Part shown: in pieces, positions 8,777-17,256 of the stretch
Position numbering within the stretch: the stretch's first letter is position 1
How the letters are laid out: each line of letters opens with the position of its first letter
Assembly (NCBI GenBank): GCA_900545805.1
Contig: URAL01000005.1
Location: forward strand, 1-58,592
Length of the DNA stretch: 58,592 bases
Direction of reading: 5' to 3'
Source: an uncultured Eubacteriales bacterium
GTDB taxonomy: Bacteria > Bacillota > Clostridia > Oscillospirales > Oscillospiraceae
The notes under the pieces: model-generated
Database searches by the model: none
Told to the model about the DNA's origin: nothing
The model's input: only the letters and a program-made list of their open reading frames with translations
Program-made: the position numbers and the translations under genes

Positions 8777-10051
8777 TTATTCGTCGAGCATTATGTCGAG
8801 TATTTCCTCATCGGTTTCGCGCATACCCTCGCGGGCAAGCTGGCCTACTGATTCAATTGTCTTTTCAACGTCACCCTTGAGTATTCCGTCGCCGCCGTGC
8901 AGCGCCTTGCCGCTCTCATACAGGTCAAAGCCGAGAAGTCCGGCCTCAACGGCAGAGGCTATCTTCGTTGCGCACGAGGGCTTTGCCCCGTCGCAGACCG
9001 TGCCGGATATCATGCCGAGGGTGTTGGTTATCGTCGCGGAAACGGCCTCATATGTGCCGTCTAAGAGCCAGGCGACGCCGGCCGCCGCGCCGCAGCCTGC
9101 CGACACCGCGCCGCAAAAGGCGCTGAGCCTGCCGATGGGCGTTTTCTGATGTATGGTTATGAGGTTTGAAACGACGAGCGCACGCAGAAGCTGCTCACGG
9201 TCTGCATGGATGTCCAGCGCGTACACAATGACGGGCAGGGAAGCAGTCATGCCCTGATTTCCGCTGCCGGAGACGATGACGACGGGCAGCTCGCAGCCGC
9301 TCATCCTTGCGTCCGAGCCCGCCGCGGCCTGGGCGCGTGCGCGTACGCGCACGTCGTTGCCGCGCGTTTCGAGAAGAGTTTTGCCGATCGACGCGCCGTA
9401 GTTTCCGCGCAGCCCCTCCTCACTTATGGCGAGGTTATACTCTATCTGCCGGCCGAGCATATCGCTTACGTCCTCAAGGCGCACGGACTGCGCAAAATCG
9501 AGGATATCGCGCACGTTGAGAACGCTGCGGTCAGTCTCGCCGCTCTCGCCGTCATCCGGGTCCTTTTTAAACAGCACCTCGCCGTTTTTCTCTATGAGCA
9601 CGATATTTGTGTGATTATCGCAGATGCGAAGGCGTACGCTATCCGTGCCGCTGTACATGTGCAGGTCGATATCCAGAAGCTTTCCGCTGTCGGATTTAAT
9701 AACGGTCATCTGGCATTTGTCCATGAACTCTGCTATCTTCGGTATTTCCTCGGGCTTTACATAGGACAGCACCTCAAGCTGCCTGTCCGCGTCGCCGACG
9801 ACGGTTCCGGCAGCTACAGCCGCAGCAATGCCCTTGAGCCCGCCCGTGTTCGGAACGACGACGCTTTTTACGTTTTTAATTATGTTTCCGCTTATGACGA
9901 TATCGATCTTATCGGGCATTTTTCCGAGCGTCTGACGCGCCCTTGCTGCCGCATAGGCCATTGCGATAGGCTCCGTGCAGCCCATTGCCGGCAGGAGCTC
10001 TTCACGCAATATTTGCAGGTATTGCGAATACTTAACATCGCTAAATTCCAT
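8777..10051 (-). CDS. UPF0597/L-cysteine desulfidase family protein
   Basis: 424 residues, starting with the family signature GCTEPIAMAYA and containing further Cys residues in GCELP, CGAVSAGCGAA and CDGAKPSC that can ligate an Fe-S cluster, as in the iron-sulphur serine dehydratase alpha superfamily. Relatives (YhaM/CyuA) release H2S, pyruvate and ammonia from cysteine in anaerobes. The gene stands alone; GGAGGG is 8 nt before the ATG. Serine dehydratase activity cannot be excluded. Confidence 0.85.
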   Translation of the reverse strand: MEFSDVKYSQYLQILREELLPAMGCTEPIAMAYAAARARQTLGKMPDKIDIVISGNIIKNVKSVVVPNTGGLKGIAAAVAAGTVVGDADRQLEVLSYVKPEEIPKIAEFMDKCQMTVIKSDSGKLLDIDLHMYSGTDSVRLRICDNHTNIVLIEKNGEVLFKKDPDDGESGETDRSVLNVRDILDFAQSVRLEDVSDMLGRQIEYNLAISEEGLRGNYGASIGKTLLETRGNDVRVRARAQAAAGSDARMSGCELPVVIVSGSGNQGMTASLPVIVYALDIHADREQLLRALVVSNLITIHQKTPIGRLSAFCGAVSAGCGAAAGVAWLLDGTYEAVSATITNTLGMISGTVCDGAKPSCATKIASAVEAGLLGFDLYESGKALHGGDGILKGDVEKTIESVGQLAREGMRETDEEILDIMLDE

Positions 10052-10155
10052 TTTAATTCCCTCCGGATGAAGTTCTCTCCTAAGTCAGTATAACATCAAA
10101 AAGAAAAATTGCATAGGGTTTTCAATGATTTGTGAACATCTTGTCGAAATAAAGC

Positions 10156-10184
10156 TTGAACCGGACGCGACTGTATGGTATACT
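10156..10184 (+). promoter_or_regulatory. Sigma-A promoter for pssA
   Basis: TTGAAC, 17 nt, TATACT, followed about 30 nt later by the pssA start region. Confidence 0.7.
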
Positions 10185-10213
10185 CCTCATACAGTTGAGA
10201 GTGTAAATTGGAG

Positions 10214-10840
10214 ATGTTATTTTTGATAGGCTATTATAATTACACGGTGTGGCTCACCTTCATCGGTATGCTGTCGTCAGTCACCGGAATGGGTCTTGCC
10301 ATACAGGGAAAGATTATCCCTGCGGTCATATGCCTTATGTTCTCGGGCTTCTGCGATATGTTCGACGGTATAGTCGCACGGACGAAAAAAGACCGTACGG
10401 ACGAGGAAAAGCGCTTCGGCATACAGCTCGATTCGCTCAGCGACATAGTGTGCTTCGGCGCTCTGCCCTTTGTCATCGGCGTCTGCATCGGCGCGAGGGA
10501 ATGGTGGCAGATAGCGATAATGGCGCTGTTCGCGCTTGCGGGGCTCATAAGGCTTGCGTATTTTAACGTAACCGAGGAGACCCGACAGAAGCAGACGAAC
10601 GAAAAGCGCAGGCATTATCTCGGCGTTCCGATAACCTCCTCGGCGCTGACGGTGCCGCTGCTGTTCTGCTTCCGCGGATTTCTGGCCGGAGCCTTCCCGA
10701 TAGCGTACACGCTGCTGCTTTTGGCTAACGGCGTGCTGTTTGTTGTTCCGCTTCAGGTGAAAAAGCCGAGCAAAACAGGCCTTGCCGCTATGCTCGTCAT
10801 AGGCATCGTCTGCACGGCGCTTATTATTATCTTCAAGTGA
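10214..10840 (+). CDS. pssA: CDP-diacylglycerol-serine O-phosphatidyltransferase
   Basis: About 208 residues with six to seven helices and the CDP-alcohol phosphotransferase motif D-G-x2-A-R-x8-G-x3-D-x3-D, visible from FDGIVAR to LDSLSD with a slightly extended middle. It makes phosphatidylserine in the membrane. No decarboxylase gene follows, so psd must be elsewhere or absent. The start is ambiguous: ATG 10214 is given, but GGAG at 10210-10213 is ideally spaced for TTG 10223, which would shorten the protein by three residues. Confidence 0.88.
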   Translation: MLFLIGYYNYTVWLTFIGMLSSVTGMGLAIQGKIIPAVICLMFSGFCDMFDGIVARTKKDRTDEEKRFGIQLDSLSDIVCFGALPFVIGVCIGAREWWQIAIMALFALAGLIRLAYFNVTEETRQKQTNEKRRHYLGVPITSSALTVPLLFCFRGFLAGAFPIAYTLLLLANGVLFVVPLQVKKPSKTGLAAMLVIGIVCTALIIIFK

Positions 10841-10854
10841 ACAGGAATCTTAAC

Positions 10855-10885
10855 AAAAAATCCCGTCTTTCGGACGGGATTTTTT
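10855..10885. terminator. Bidirectional terminator between pssA and the flavodiiron gene
   Basis: A6, TCCCGTC, TTTC, GGACGGGA, T6. It serves both convergent genes. The same TCCCGTC stem recurs at 48049-48078 and 48374-48403. Confidence 0.85.
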
Positions 10886-10909
10886 GCATTGAGTGTATTT
10901 ATTATCTGA

Positions 10910-12913
10910 TCATCTGACGGCAGGCTCGAAATCCTCCTTGCCGTGGTTACAGATCGGACAAACGTAATCGTCGGGCAGCTCGCCGTCGCAGGGCTCGAAA
11001 TGGTCGCACACGGTGCAGACGTAGCCCTTGACAGGCTCCTTTACCTCGGGAACGACATGCTCGAAGTCCTCCTTGCCGTGCTTGCACAGAGGGCAGACAA
11101 AGTCGTCGGGCAGCTCGCTTCCCTCGTGGAAGTAGCCGCAGACCTTGCAGAGGTAACCCTCGACCGGTGCGGGAGCGGGGTTCTTCTTTGGCTTGATGTG
11201 CGCATGGTAGTACGCATAGGTGCAGCTGGGCGCGTCGGACAGGACCTTGGCTTCTACGACGTTTGCAACGTACAGCACCTGAGTTTCAACGTCAACAACG
11301 TCAATGATCTCGCAGGAGAGGACGGCGTTTGTGTACTTGGGGATATAGCGGATGCCGTTTGCCATGCGGTCATCGTGCTCACAGCCGGCGAATTTGTCAA
11401 CATCGCGTCCGCTCTGGAAGCCGAAGTGCTGGAATACGCTGTAGGGCGTGTCCTCCGTGAGGATCGAGATGTTGAACTTTCCTGCCTTTGCGACCATGTC
11501 ACAGGTGTTGTTCTTTTTGATGACGGAGATGGTTATCTTCTTGGGATCGCAGGAGGCGACCTGACCGGCGGTGTTTATGATGCAGCCGTAGTCCGTGCCG
11601 TCAACACGGGTAGTGAGCACCTCAACGCCGTAGCTGAACTTGTTGAACACCTTTGTGTCAACATCGAGCACATTGCCTATGGCCTCCGCCGGAGCTTCAA
11701 ACACAGGCAGCACGGGGCGGATATCTGCGGCGATCTCGTCGGCGAGCGCGTCGAGCTCCGAAAGCTGAGCCTCGGTGATATCGGACTTGAGCGAAACGGT
11801 CTGACCGATGAACTCGGTGCCGCGCAGCTTGCCGAGGACATCCTTCATAAGCTTGCCGCTGGTTGCCGCCCAGGAGCCGTTTTCAAGTATGGCTATCTTG
11901 CGGCCCTGAAGGTTGTGGTTTGCAATATCGTGCACGAGATTTTCCATTGTGACGAAGATACCGGCATTGTACGTCGTCGAGGCGAAAACAAGGTGGCTGT
12001 ATCTGAACGCGTCGGAGAGGATATAGGATGCCGGAGTGACGGAGGTGTCGTACACCCTGACCTTGACGCCGCGCTCGACGAGCTTGCAGGCGAGGATGTT
12101 AACGGTGTTCTCCGTGTGACCGTAAACCGATGCATAGGCGATCAGCACGCCGTCCTCCTCGGGAGTGTAGGAGCTCCACCTGAGGTATTTGTCGAGGAAA
12201 TCGCCGAAATGACTGCGCCATACAAAGCCGTGCAGGGGGCAGACGTAGTTGAGCTCGAGCCCCGCCGCCTTTTTCAGAACGGCCTGCACCTGTGCGCCGT
12301 ATTTACCGACAATGTTGGTATAATAGCGCCGTGCCTCGTCAACGTAGTCGGCGAAGAAATCGACCTCGTCATTGAACAGATGCCCGTTGAGTGCACCGAA
12401 GGTACCGAAAGCGTCGGCCGAGAAAAGCATCTTGTCGGTAAGGTCATAGGTCATCATGACCTCCGGCCAGTGCACCATCGGAGCCATGACGAAGGTAAAC
12501 TCATGCCTGCCGGTGCTGAGCTTGTCGCCCTCGGCGACGATGTTATATTTAAGGCTGTCGGACAGTGAGAAGAACTGACCGAGCATGGTCTTTATCTTCT
12601 CGTTGCAGACGATGGTCACCTCGGGGTGGCGCAGCGTCAGCTCCTCGATGGTGGCCGCGTGATCGGGCTCCATGTGCGAGATAACGAGATAGTCCAGTCT
12701 TCTGCCGCCCAGAGCATGGGCAAGGTTTTCAAAGAAGGTGCGGCTTACGGCCTTGTCTACCGTGTCAAACAAAACTGTCTTTTCGTCGTTTAAGAGATAC
12801 GCGTTGTAGGAAACTCCGTCGGGAACGCCGTAAACGCCCTCAAAGCAGGCAAGACGGCGGTCATCGGCTCCGATCCAAGTCAGATCGGCAGTAACTTTTC
12901 TCGTGCAATGCAT
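10910..12913 (-). CDS. Flavodiiron protein fused to flavin reductase and two rubredoxins
   Basis: 667 residues with four functional parts in order. A diiron beta-lactamase-like domain (about 1-250) has HMEPDH, MVHWPE, SADAFG and PLHGFVW, the full ligand set. A flavodoxin domain (about 255-395) begins VLIAYASVYGHTENT. A flavin reductase-like domain covers about 410-560. Two rubredoxin modules (about 590-620 and 635-665) carry CKVCGY/CPLCKH and CTVCDH/CPICNH. Such proteins reduce O2 to water or NO to N2O in the cytosol of anaerobes; here an NAD(P)H-to-diiron electron chain may sit in one chain. It is divergent from a Crp/Fnr gene. Confidence 0.93.
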   Translation of the reverse strand: MHCTRKVTADLTWIGADDRRLACFEGVYGVPDGVSYNAYLLNDEKTVLFDTVDKAVSRTFFENLAHALGGRRLDYLVISHMEPDHAATIEELTLRHPEVTIVCNEKIKTMLGQFFSLSDSLKYNIVAEGDKLSTGRHEFTFVMAPMVHWPEVMMTYDLTDKMLFSADAFGTFGALNGHLFNDEVDFFADYVDEARRYYTNIVGKYGAQVQAVLKKAAGLELNYVCPLHGFVWRSHFGDFLDKYLRWSSYTPEEDGVLIAYASVYGHTENTVNILACKLVERGVKVRVYDTSVTPASYILSDAFRYSHLVFASTTYNAGIFVTMENLVHDIANHNLQGRKIAILENGSWAATSGKLMKDVLGKLRGTEFIGQTVSLKSDITEAQLSELDALADEIAADIRPVLPVFEAPAEAIGNVLDVDTKVFNKFSYGVEVLTTRVDGTDYGCIINTAGQVASCDPKKITISVIKKNNTCDMVAKAGKFNISILTEDTPYSVFQHFGFQSGRDVDKFAGCEHDDRMANGIRYIPKYTNAVLSCEIIDVVDVETQVLYVANVVEAKVLSDAPSCTYAYYHAHIKPKKNPAPAPVEGYLCKVCGYFHEGSELPDDFVCPLCKHGKEDFEHVVPEVKEPVKGYVCTVCDHFEPCDGELPDDYVCPICNHGKEDFEPAVR

Positions 12914-12984
12914 GTTTAACCTCCCAAATTTGTATTTTGTAATATGATTTTATACGTTTTTGCGCAAAATAGTTGTAGCATATA

Positions 12985-13004
12985 CCACAATTGTGTGATA
13001 TAAT
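12985..13004. promoter_or_regulatory. Palindromic operator between the flavodiiron and Crp/Fnr genes
   Basis: CACAATTGTG (12986-12995) is a perfect 10-bp palindrome with ATAT on both sides, which is Crp/Fnr-like in size. A TATAAT for the regulator begins at 12999. On the minus strand a TATAAA (12954-12949) puts the site roughly 45-50 bp upstream of the flavodiiron start, suitable for activation. Confidence 0.5.
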
Positions 13005-13038
13005 TATTTAAAAATCGTCTATAGAGGTGAATTTGCTT

Positions 13039-13689
13039 ATGGAGCTTCAGAATGTTGAGCTTTTTAAGGGCGTGACCTGCGCGAGCATCGACGCGATGAT
13101 GAGCTGCTTTCGCCCCGAGGTGCGCAAATTTAAAAAGGGCGACACCATACTCGTTTTTGAACCGGAGATAAAAAGCCTGTGCGTTCTGCTGTCGGGCAAG
13201 GCGCATCTTTACTGCGTCGACAGCGAGGGTGAATACACGCTGCTTGAAAACTACGGAGTCAACGATATTTTCGGCGAGGTGTTCACCATGCCGTACAGCG
13301 GCCTGGGCTATGTCGCGGAGGCAGACTCCGACTGCAGCGTCATGTTCTTCAAGATGAGCACGCTCTACGGAAGATGCCCCAACGCCTGCGAGCATCACAC
13401 AAGAATAACTAAGAATCTTTTCGGACTTTCGGCGAGAAAGGCGCAGATGATGGCGCTGAGGATCAATATGATAAGCAAAAAGACCGTCCGGCAGAAGCTG
13501 ATAAGCTATTTTGAGTATCTTGCCGAGAAGACGGGGAGCCGCAGCTTTGAAACGGAGCTTAGCCTGTCGCAGCTTGCAAATTATCTCTGCGTTGACCGCA
13601 CGAGCCTCATGCGCGAGCTGCGCCTCATGCGCGAGGAGGGACTCATAAGCTCCAGCGGAAGAAAAATAGAGCTTCTTACAGTAATGTAG
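13039..13689 (+). CDS. Crp/Fnr-family transcriptional regulator
   Basis: 216 residues with an N-terminal cyclic-nucleotide-binding-like barrel (about 1-120), a dimer helix and a C-terminal winged helix with LSQLANYLCVDRTSLMRELR as recognition region. The N-terminal part lacks the Fnr four-Cys cluster arrangement, so a haem, redox or other ligand is possible. I chose ATG 13039, with GAGGTG nine nt upstream, over GTG 13027. Its divergent position suggests it controls the flavodiiron protein. DegV follows 24 nt downstream. Confidence 0.85.
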   Translation: MELQNVELFKGVTCASIDAMMSCFRPEVRKFKKGDTILVFEPEIKSLCVLLSGKAHLYCVDSEGEYTLLENYGVNDIFGEVFTMPYSGLGYVAEADSDCSVMFFKMSTLYGRCPNACEHHTRITKNLFGLSARKAQMMALRINMISKKTVRQKLISYFEYLAEKTGSRSFETELSLSQLANYLCVDRTSLMRELRLMREEGLISSSGRKIELLTVM

Positions 13690-13713
13690 ATAAGACAGAG
13701 GAGGAACAGGGAA

Positions 13714-14586
13714 ATGGGCAGCTTTACGGTAACGACGGATTCCGGCTGCGATCTGCCGCTGAGCTTTTGCAGCAGTCGGGGCATAATACCGCTCAAAATG
13801 AGCTATGCCATAGGGGACAAGAGCTTCACCGATACTATGGATCCAAAAGACCTCAAGGACTTTTACGACGGCATGCGAACGGGCGACTGTCCGAAAACTA
13901 GCCAGGTCACGCCGTATCAGTTTGCTGAATTCTGGACGCCGCTTCTTAAGGAGAAGAAGCCCATCATACATATAGCACTCGGCAGCGGAATATCCGGAAC
14001 ATGGGCAAATGCAGTTTCGGCGGCGGACATGCTCAGGGCAGATAACCCCGATGCGGACATAAGGGTCATAGACTCGACCCTCGCCTCAGTAGGCTACGGT
14101 ATGCTTGCCATACTTGCCGCCGATTTGCGCGACTGCGGCAGCAGCGCCGATGACTGCCAGGCGGAGCTTGAAAGGGTCAAGGGCAATATAAATACCTATT
14201 ACACCACGGGAGACCTCACCTATCTCTACCGCAGCGGAAGAGTAAGCCGCACGGGCATGACGATAGCCCATGCGCTGAACATCTGGCCGATACTGAATCT
14301 CGACCTTGACGGACATCTCATCGTTCAGGCCAAGGAGCGCGGCAAAAAGCGCACCATTGAGCGCATACACAGAATAATAGGCGATCTGTGCATCGATCCT
14401 GAGGATCAGACGCTTTATATCTGCCATTCGGACATTGCCGAGGAGGCAGAGCGCTTCGGCGAGGAGATAAAGGAGAAGTTCGGCTTCCGCGACGTGTTTT
14501 ACACCTATATCGGAACCACGATCGGCTCAAACTGCGGGCCGGGACTTATGGCGGCGTTTTTCGTCGGCAAAAAGAGAACTAATTGA
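13714..14586 (+). CDS. DegV-family fatty-acid-binding protein
   Basis: 290 residues, the family norm. The N-terminal TTDSGCDLP, the HIALGSGISGTW loop and YRSGRVSRTG are characteristic. DegV/FakB proteins hold a fatty acid for phosphorylation by FakA in membrane lipid recycling. No fakA gene is nearby, so whether this is a true FakB or a paralogue is open. It belongs to a four-gene run from the Crp/Fnr regulator to the nucleotidyltransferase. Confidence 0.9.
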   Translation: MGSFTVTTDSGCDLPLSFCSSRGIIPLKMSYAIGDKSFTDTMDPKDLKDFYDGMRTGDCPKTSQVTPYQFAEFWTPLLKEKKPIIHIALGSGISGTWANAVSAADMLRADNPDADIRVIDSTLASVGYGMLAILAADLRDCGSSADDCQAELERVKGNINTYYTTGDLTYLYRSGRVSRTGMTIAHALNIWPILNLDLDGHLIVQAKERGKKRTIERIHRIIGDLCIDPEDQTLYICHSDIAEEAERFGEEIKEKFGFRDVFYTYIGTTIGSNCGPGLMAAFFVGKKRTN

Positions 14587-14601
14587 AAGGTAAACTGAAA
14601 A

Positions 14602-14955
14602 ATGAAGGTTGATTACATTGATTTTAAGACCGTGAGCCTTACCAGCAGACTCGACACGAGTATCGGCGCGGAGCTTCAGCTCACGCAGACCGGCAAGGTA
14701 TCCGTTAAGCTTCCCGAGGAGTGGAGCGGCTTTGCGTTTTTGTATCTTAACATAAAGATCCATGATCCCGAGGAGAAATACTTCGTGTTCGATATAACGA
14801 CCGAGACGGTCATAAAGCTTCCCGACGACGTTAAGGAGTTTACCGAGGATGCGATGAACGCCGGCATGGAGATAGCTCAGGAAAAGACCTTTGAGGCTGT
14901 CCGCGGCATCTCCGTCGCAATGGGTATAAACGAGCTTGATCTTAACGGTAAGTGA
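14602..14955 (+). CDS. Hypothetical protein in the DegV operon
   Basis: 117 residues, soluble, with no signal peptide. The first two thirds look like beta strands (alternating hydrophobic residues, FAFLYLNIKI and KYFVFDITTE) and the end is helical and acidic. I do not recognise a family. It is 15 nt after degV, and its stop is separated by one base from the next start (TGATATG), so co-expression and perhaps partnership with the nucleotidyltransferase are likely. Confidence 0.7.
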   Translation: MKVDYIDFKTVSLTSRLDTSIGAELQLTQTGKVSVKLPEEWSGFAFLYLNIKIHDPEEKYFVFDITTETVIKLPDDVKEFTEDAMNAGMEIAQEKTFEAVRGISVAMGINELDLNGK

Positions 14956-14956
14956 T

Positions 14957-15865
14957 ATGAGAGAGCCGACGCTTGTTATAATGGCGGCCGGAATGGGCAG
15001 CCGCTTCGGCGGATTAAAGCAGATCACCGCCATCGACGCCGAGGGGCACGCGATAATCGATTTTTCGCTGTTTGACGCCTGTCGTGCGGGCTTTCGCAAT
15101 ATCGTGTTCATTATAAAGCGCGAGATAGAGGACAGCTTCAGGGCCGCCATAGGCACGCGCATGGAAAAGTATTTTGATGTAAAATACGTCTATCAGCAGC
15201 TCGATGTTCTGCCGGAGGGCTATACCGTTCCCGCAGGCCGCGAAAAGCCCTGGGGCACGGGCCACGCCGTTATGTGCTGCCGAGGAGTCGTAGAAGGCCC
15301 CTTTGCCGTCATAAACGCAGACGATTTTTACGGCGCGGGCGCGTACAGGGCAATGTACGATTTCTTAAGCGGCGACAGGAAACCGGGAGAGTACGCCATG
15401 GTTGGCTATAAGCTGCGCAATACCGTCACTGAAAACGGCTCGGTCGCGCGCGGCGTGTGCGATACGGAAAACGGATATCTTGTCGATATTACAGAGCGCA
15501 CGCACATCGAAAAGCGCGGCGAGAACGCTGCCTATACCGAGGATGGAGAGCACTTCGTGCCACTTTCCGGCGACGCGACAGTGTCCATGAACTTCTGGGG
15601 CTTTTCAACTATGATGCTCGACGAGCTGTACGCCCGCTTCCCGGCGTTTTTGGATAAGAGCCTGCCGGTGAATCCGCTCAGGTGCGAATACTTTCTGCCA
15701 TTTGTTGCAAACGAGCAGCTTCGTGAGGGCCTTGCGACGGTGAGCATACTTGACTGCAATGAAACCTGGTACGGCATGACCTACCGCGAGGATCTTGATT
15801 CCGTAAAGGCCGCGATAGCCGATATGAAGGCTCGCGGCATATATCCCGAAAGGCTTTGGAATTAA
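14957..15865 (+). CDS. Sugar-phosphate nucleotidyltransferase-like protein
   Basis: 302 residues. It opens with the nucleotidyltransferase A signature IMAAGMGSRFGGLKQ, has a GTGHAV substrate loop and INADDFYG with the metal-binding Asp. The fold makes NDP-sugars from sugar-1-phosphates, but no acyltransferase or second domain is attached, so the sugar is unknown. An in-frame start 21 nt upstream lies inside the previous gene; ATG 14957 gives the normal family N-terminus. Confidence 0.85.
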   Translation: MREPTLVIMAAGMGSRFGGLKQITAIDAEGHAIIDFSLFDACRAGFRNIVFIIKREIEDSFRAAIGTRMEKYFDVKYVYQQLDVLPEGYTVPAGREKPWGTGHAVMCCRGVVEGPFAVINADDFYGAGAYRAMYDFLSGDRKPGEYAMVGYKLRNTVTENGSVARGVCDTENGYLVDITERTHIEKRGENAAYTEDGEHFVPLSGDATVSMNFWGFSTMMLDELYARFPAFLDKSLPVNPLRCEYFLPFVANEQLREGLATVSILDCNETWYGMTYREDLDSVKAAIADMKARGIYPERLWN

Positions 15866-15868
15866 ATG

Positions 15869-15899
15869 AAAAAGCTCAGGCTTACAGCCTGAGCTTTTT
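15869..15899. terminator. Bidirectional terminator
   Basis: A5, GCTCAGGC, TTACA, GCCTGAGC, T5 between two convergent genes. Confidence 0.88.
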
Positions 15900-15900
15900 G

Positions 15901-17079
15901 CTATTTGTTTTCGATATTCAGCGAAAGTCCGACACCTACAGCGGCGAGGACGGCTGCGGCAAAGGCCAGCGTGTCTGCGCTGCCGTAGATAAGCGAGGCG
16001 ATAACGCTTACAGCGCCCAGAGCGGCGCCCAAGGCGGCAAGCTTAAACGAGCGCACATTCTGATTTTTGCCTAGCAGAATGAGCGCTGCGGTCGCCGCGG
16101 CGACGGCCAGAAGATGCGCGGCGTAGGTCACGATAAACGAAATGAGAGACTTGAGATATGCCCAATGCAGCGAGCTTTCGTGCTTTTTTGCGGAGCTTAA
16201 AAGCTCAGCGGTTGTATTTTCGGGCGTGCCGTAGCCCTCGTCAATGAGGGTTTCGCGGCTGCGCTCGACCTTTTCGGACAGATCCTCATAAACGGATAGC
16301 TCCTCGGCCTTCGCGTCGAGCGTTTCCTTTTCCTTATCAAGCTCGGCCTTCGCCGCGGCGACGGACTGCCCGTCGGCATCAAGCTTTGCCGGACCCGACG
16401 CTATCTCGCTCTGCATACTCGACAGCTGCGCCTGTGCGGAATCCACCTGCTGCTGTGCCTGCGACAGACCCGATTCGCCCTGCTGAAGCCGGGCATAAGC
16501 CGAGTCGAGCTGCGCTTTCATGTCGGCCAAATAACTGTCTGTAAGGTCAATGCCGGCCCTGCTGCCGACTATCTTCAGCGCAAGCCTGTGCGGAACGAGC
16601 TTTTTTTCAAGCTCGCTTATTGCCGAGGTGAGCTGATCGTAGGCCGCCTTGCCCTGATTGTAAGCCTCCCAGCCGGAATTGAGCTGAGCGCGGCCGGAGG
16701 ATATGGCGCTCTGCGCGCCGCTGCTGCTGAGCTGATTTTTTCCGACGTTGTAGGCTATGAGCTGCCGGTTGTAGCTCAAAACATCCTCGTTGTATTTCCT
16801 GTCGGCAGCTTCGTACTGCGCATACTTTTCGTTATAGGCCGCAAAAAGCTCATCATAGGCAGCCTTCTTTTCGTCATATTCGGCTTTGCCGTCTTTAAGA
16901 GCCTTGTTGTTATCCCTGAGTGCGTCGAGGTTTTTCTTGAACGCCGCGTAGTCTTCACGCAGCTCACCCACGGGATTTATATTGTCCGCAATGCCGGTAA
17001 GCCCCGTCATGAACGAGGCAAGCAGCAGAACAACTGCGAGGACGATCGCAATTGTCCTCCACTGAGCTTTCGATACCAT
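15901..17079 (-). CDS. Coiled-coil membrane protein of unknown function
   Basis: 392 residues. One hydrophobic helix (about 11-31) is followed by about 260 residues rich in Ala, Gln, Glu, Lys and Tyr with heptad character (Y-x-x-Y-x-A repeats, QQQ and ALDAKAEEL-type stretches), then three C-terminal hydrophobic helices (about 310-390). The long coiled coil would be extracytoplasmic if the first helix is a signal anchor. It resembles the stalk regions of YhgE/Pip-type envelope proteins, but no family assignment is secure. AAGGTGA precedes the ATG. Confidence 0.75.
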   Translation of the reverse strand: MVSKAQWRTIAIVLAVVLLLASFMTGLTGIADNINPVGELREDYAAFKKNLDALRDNNKALKDGKAEYDEKKAAYDELFAAYNEKYAQYEAADRKYNEDVLSYNRQLIAYNVGKNQLSSSGAQSAISSGRAQLNSGWEAYNQGKAAYDQLTSAISELEKKLVPHRLALKIVGSRAGIDLTDSYLADMKAQLDSAYARLQQGESGLSQAQQQVDSAQAQLSSMQSEIASGPAKLDADGQSVAAAKAELDKEKETLDAKAEELSVYEDLSEKVERSRETLIDEGYGTPENTTAELLSSAKKHESSLHWAYLKSLISFIVTYAAHLLAVAAATAALILLGKNQNVRSFKLAALGAALGAVSVIASLIYGSADTLAFAAAVLAAVGVGLSLNIENK

Positions 17080-17256
17080 GCCGTCACCTTAATATTTGAG
17101 ATTTTAATGATTAAGTATACTATAAGAAACTTGTTAACTCAATATGAATTCGCCCGAAAAATTTTCACATGGAGAATATAAATGTGTAGTAATTGCGCGA
17201 GCCGTGTGATAAAATAACTTTGATTATTCTTATACAAAAGGCAGATGTTTTTATAT

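Noticed and set aside
10943..12568. Very long open frame opposite the flavodiiron gene
   Set aside because: It mirrors a well-supported gene on the other strand, has no ribosome-binding site, and its residues follow the complementary codon pattern of GC-rich coding DNA. The same holds for long frames opposite 39924-42632, 36728-38098, 53666-55120 and 5956-7149.
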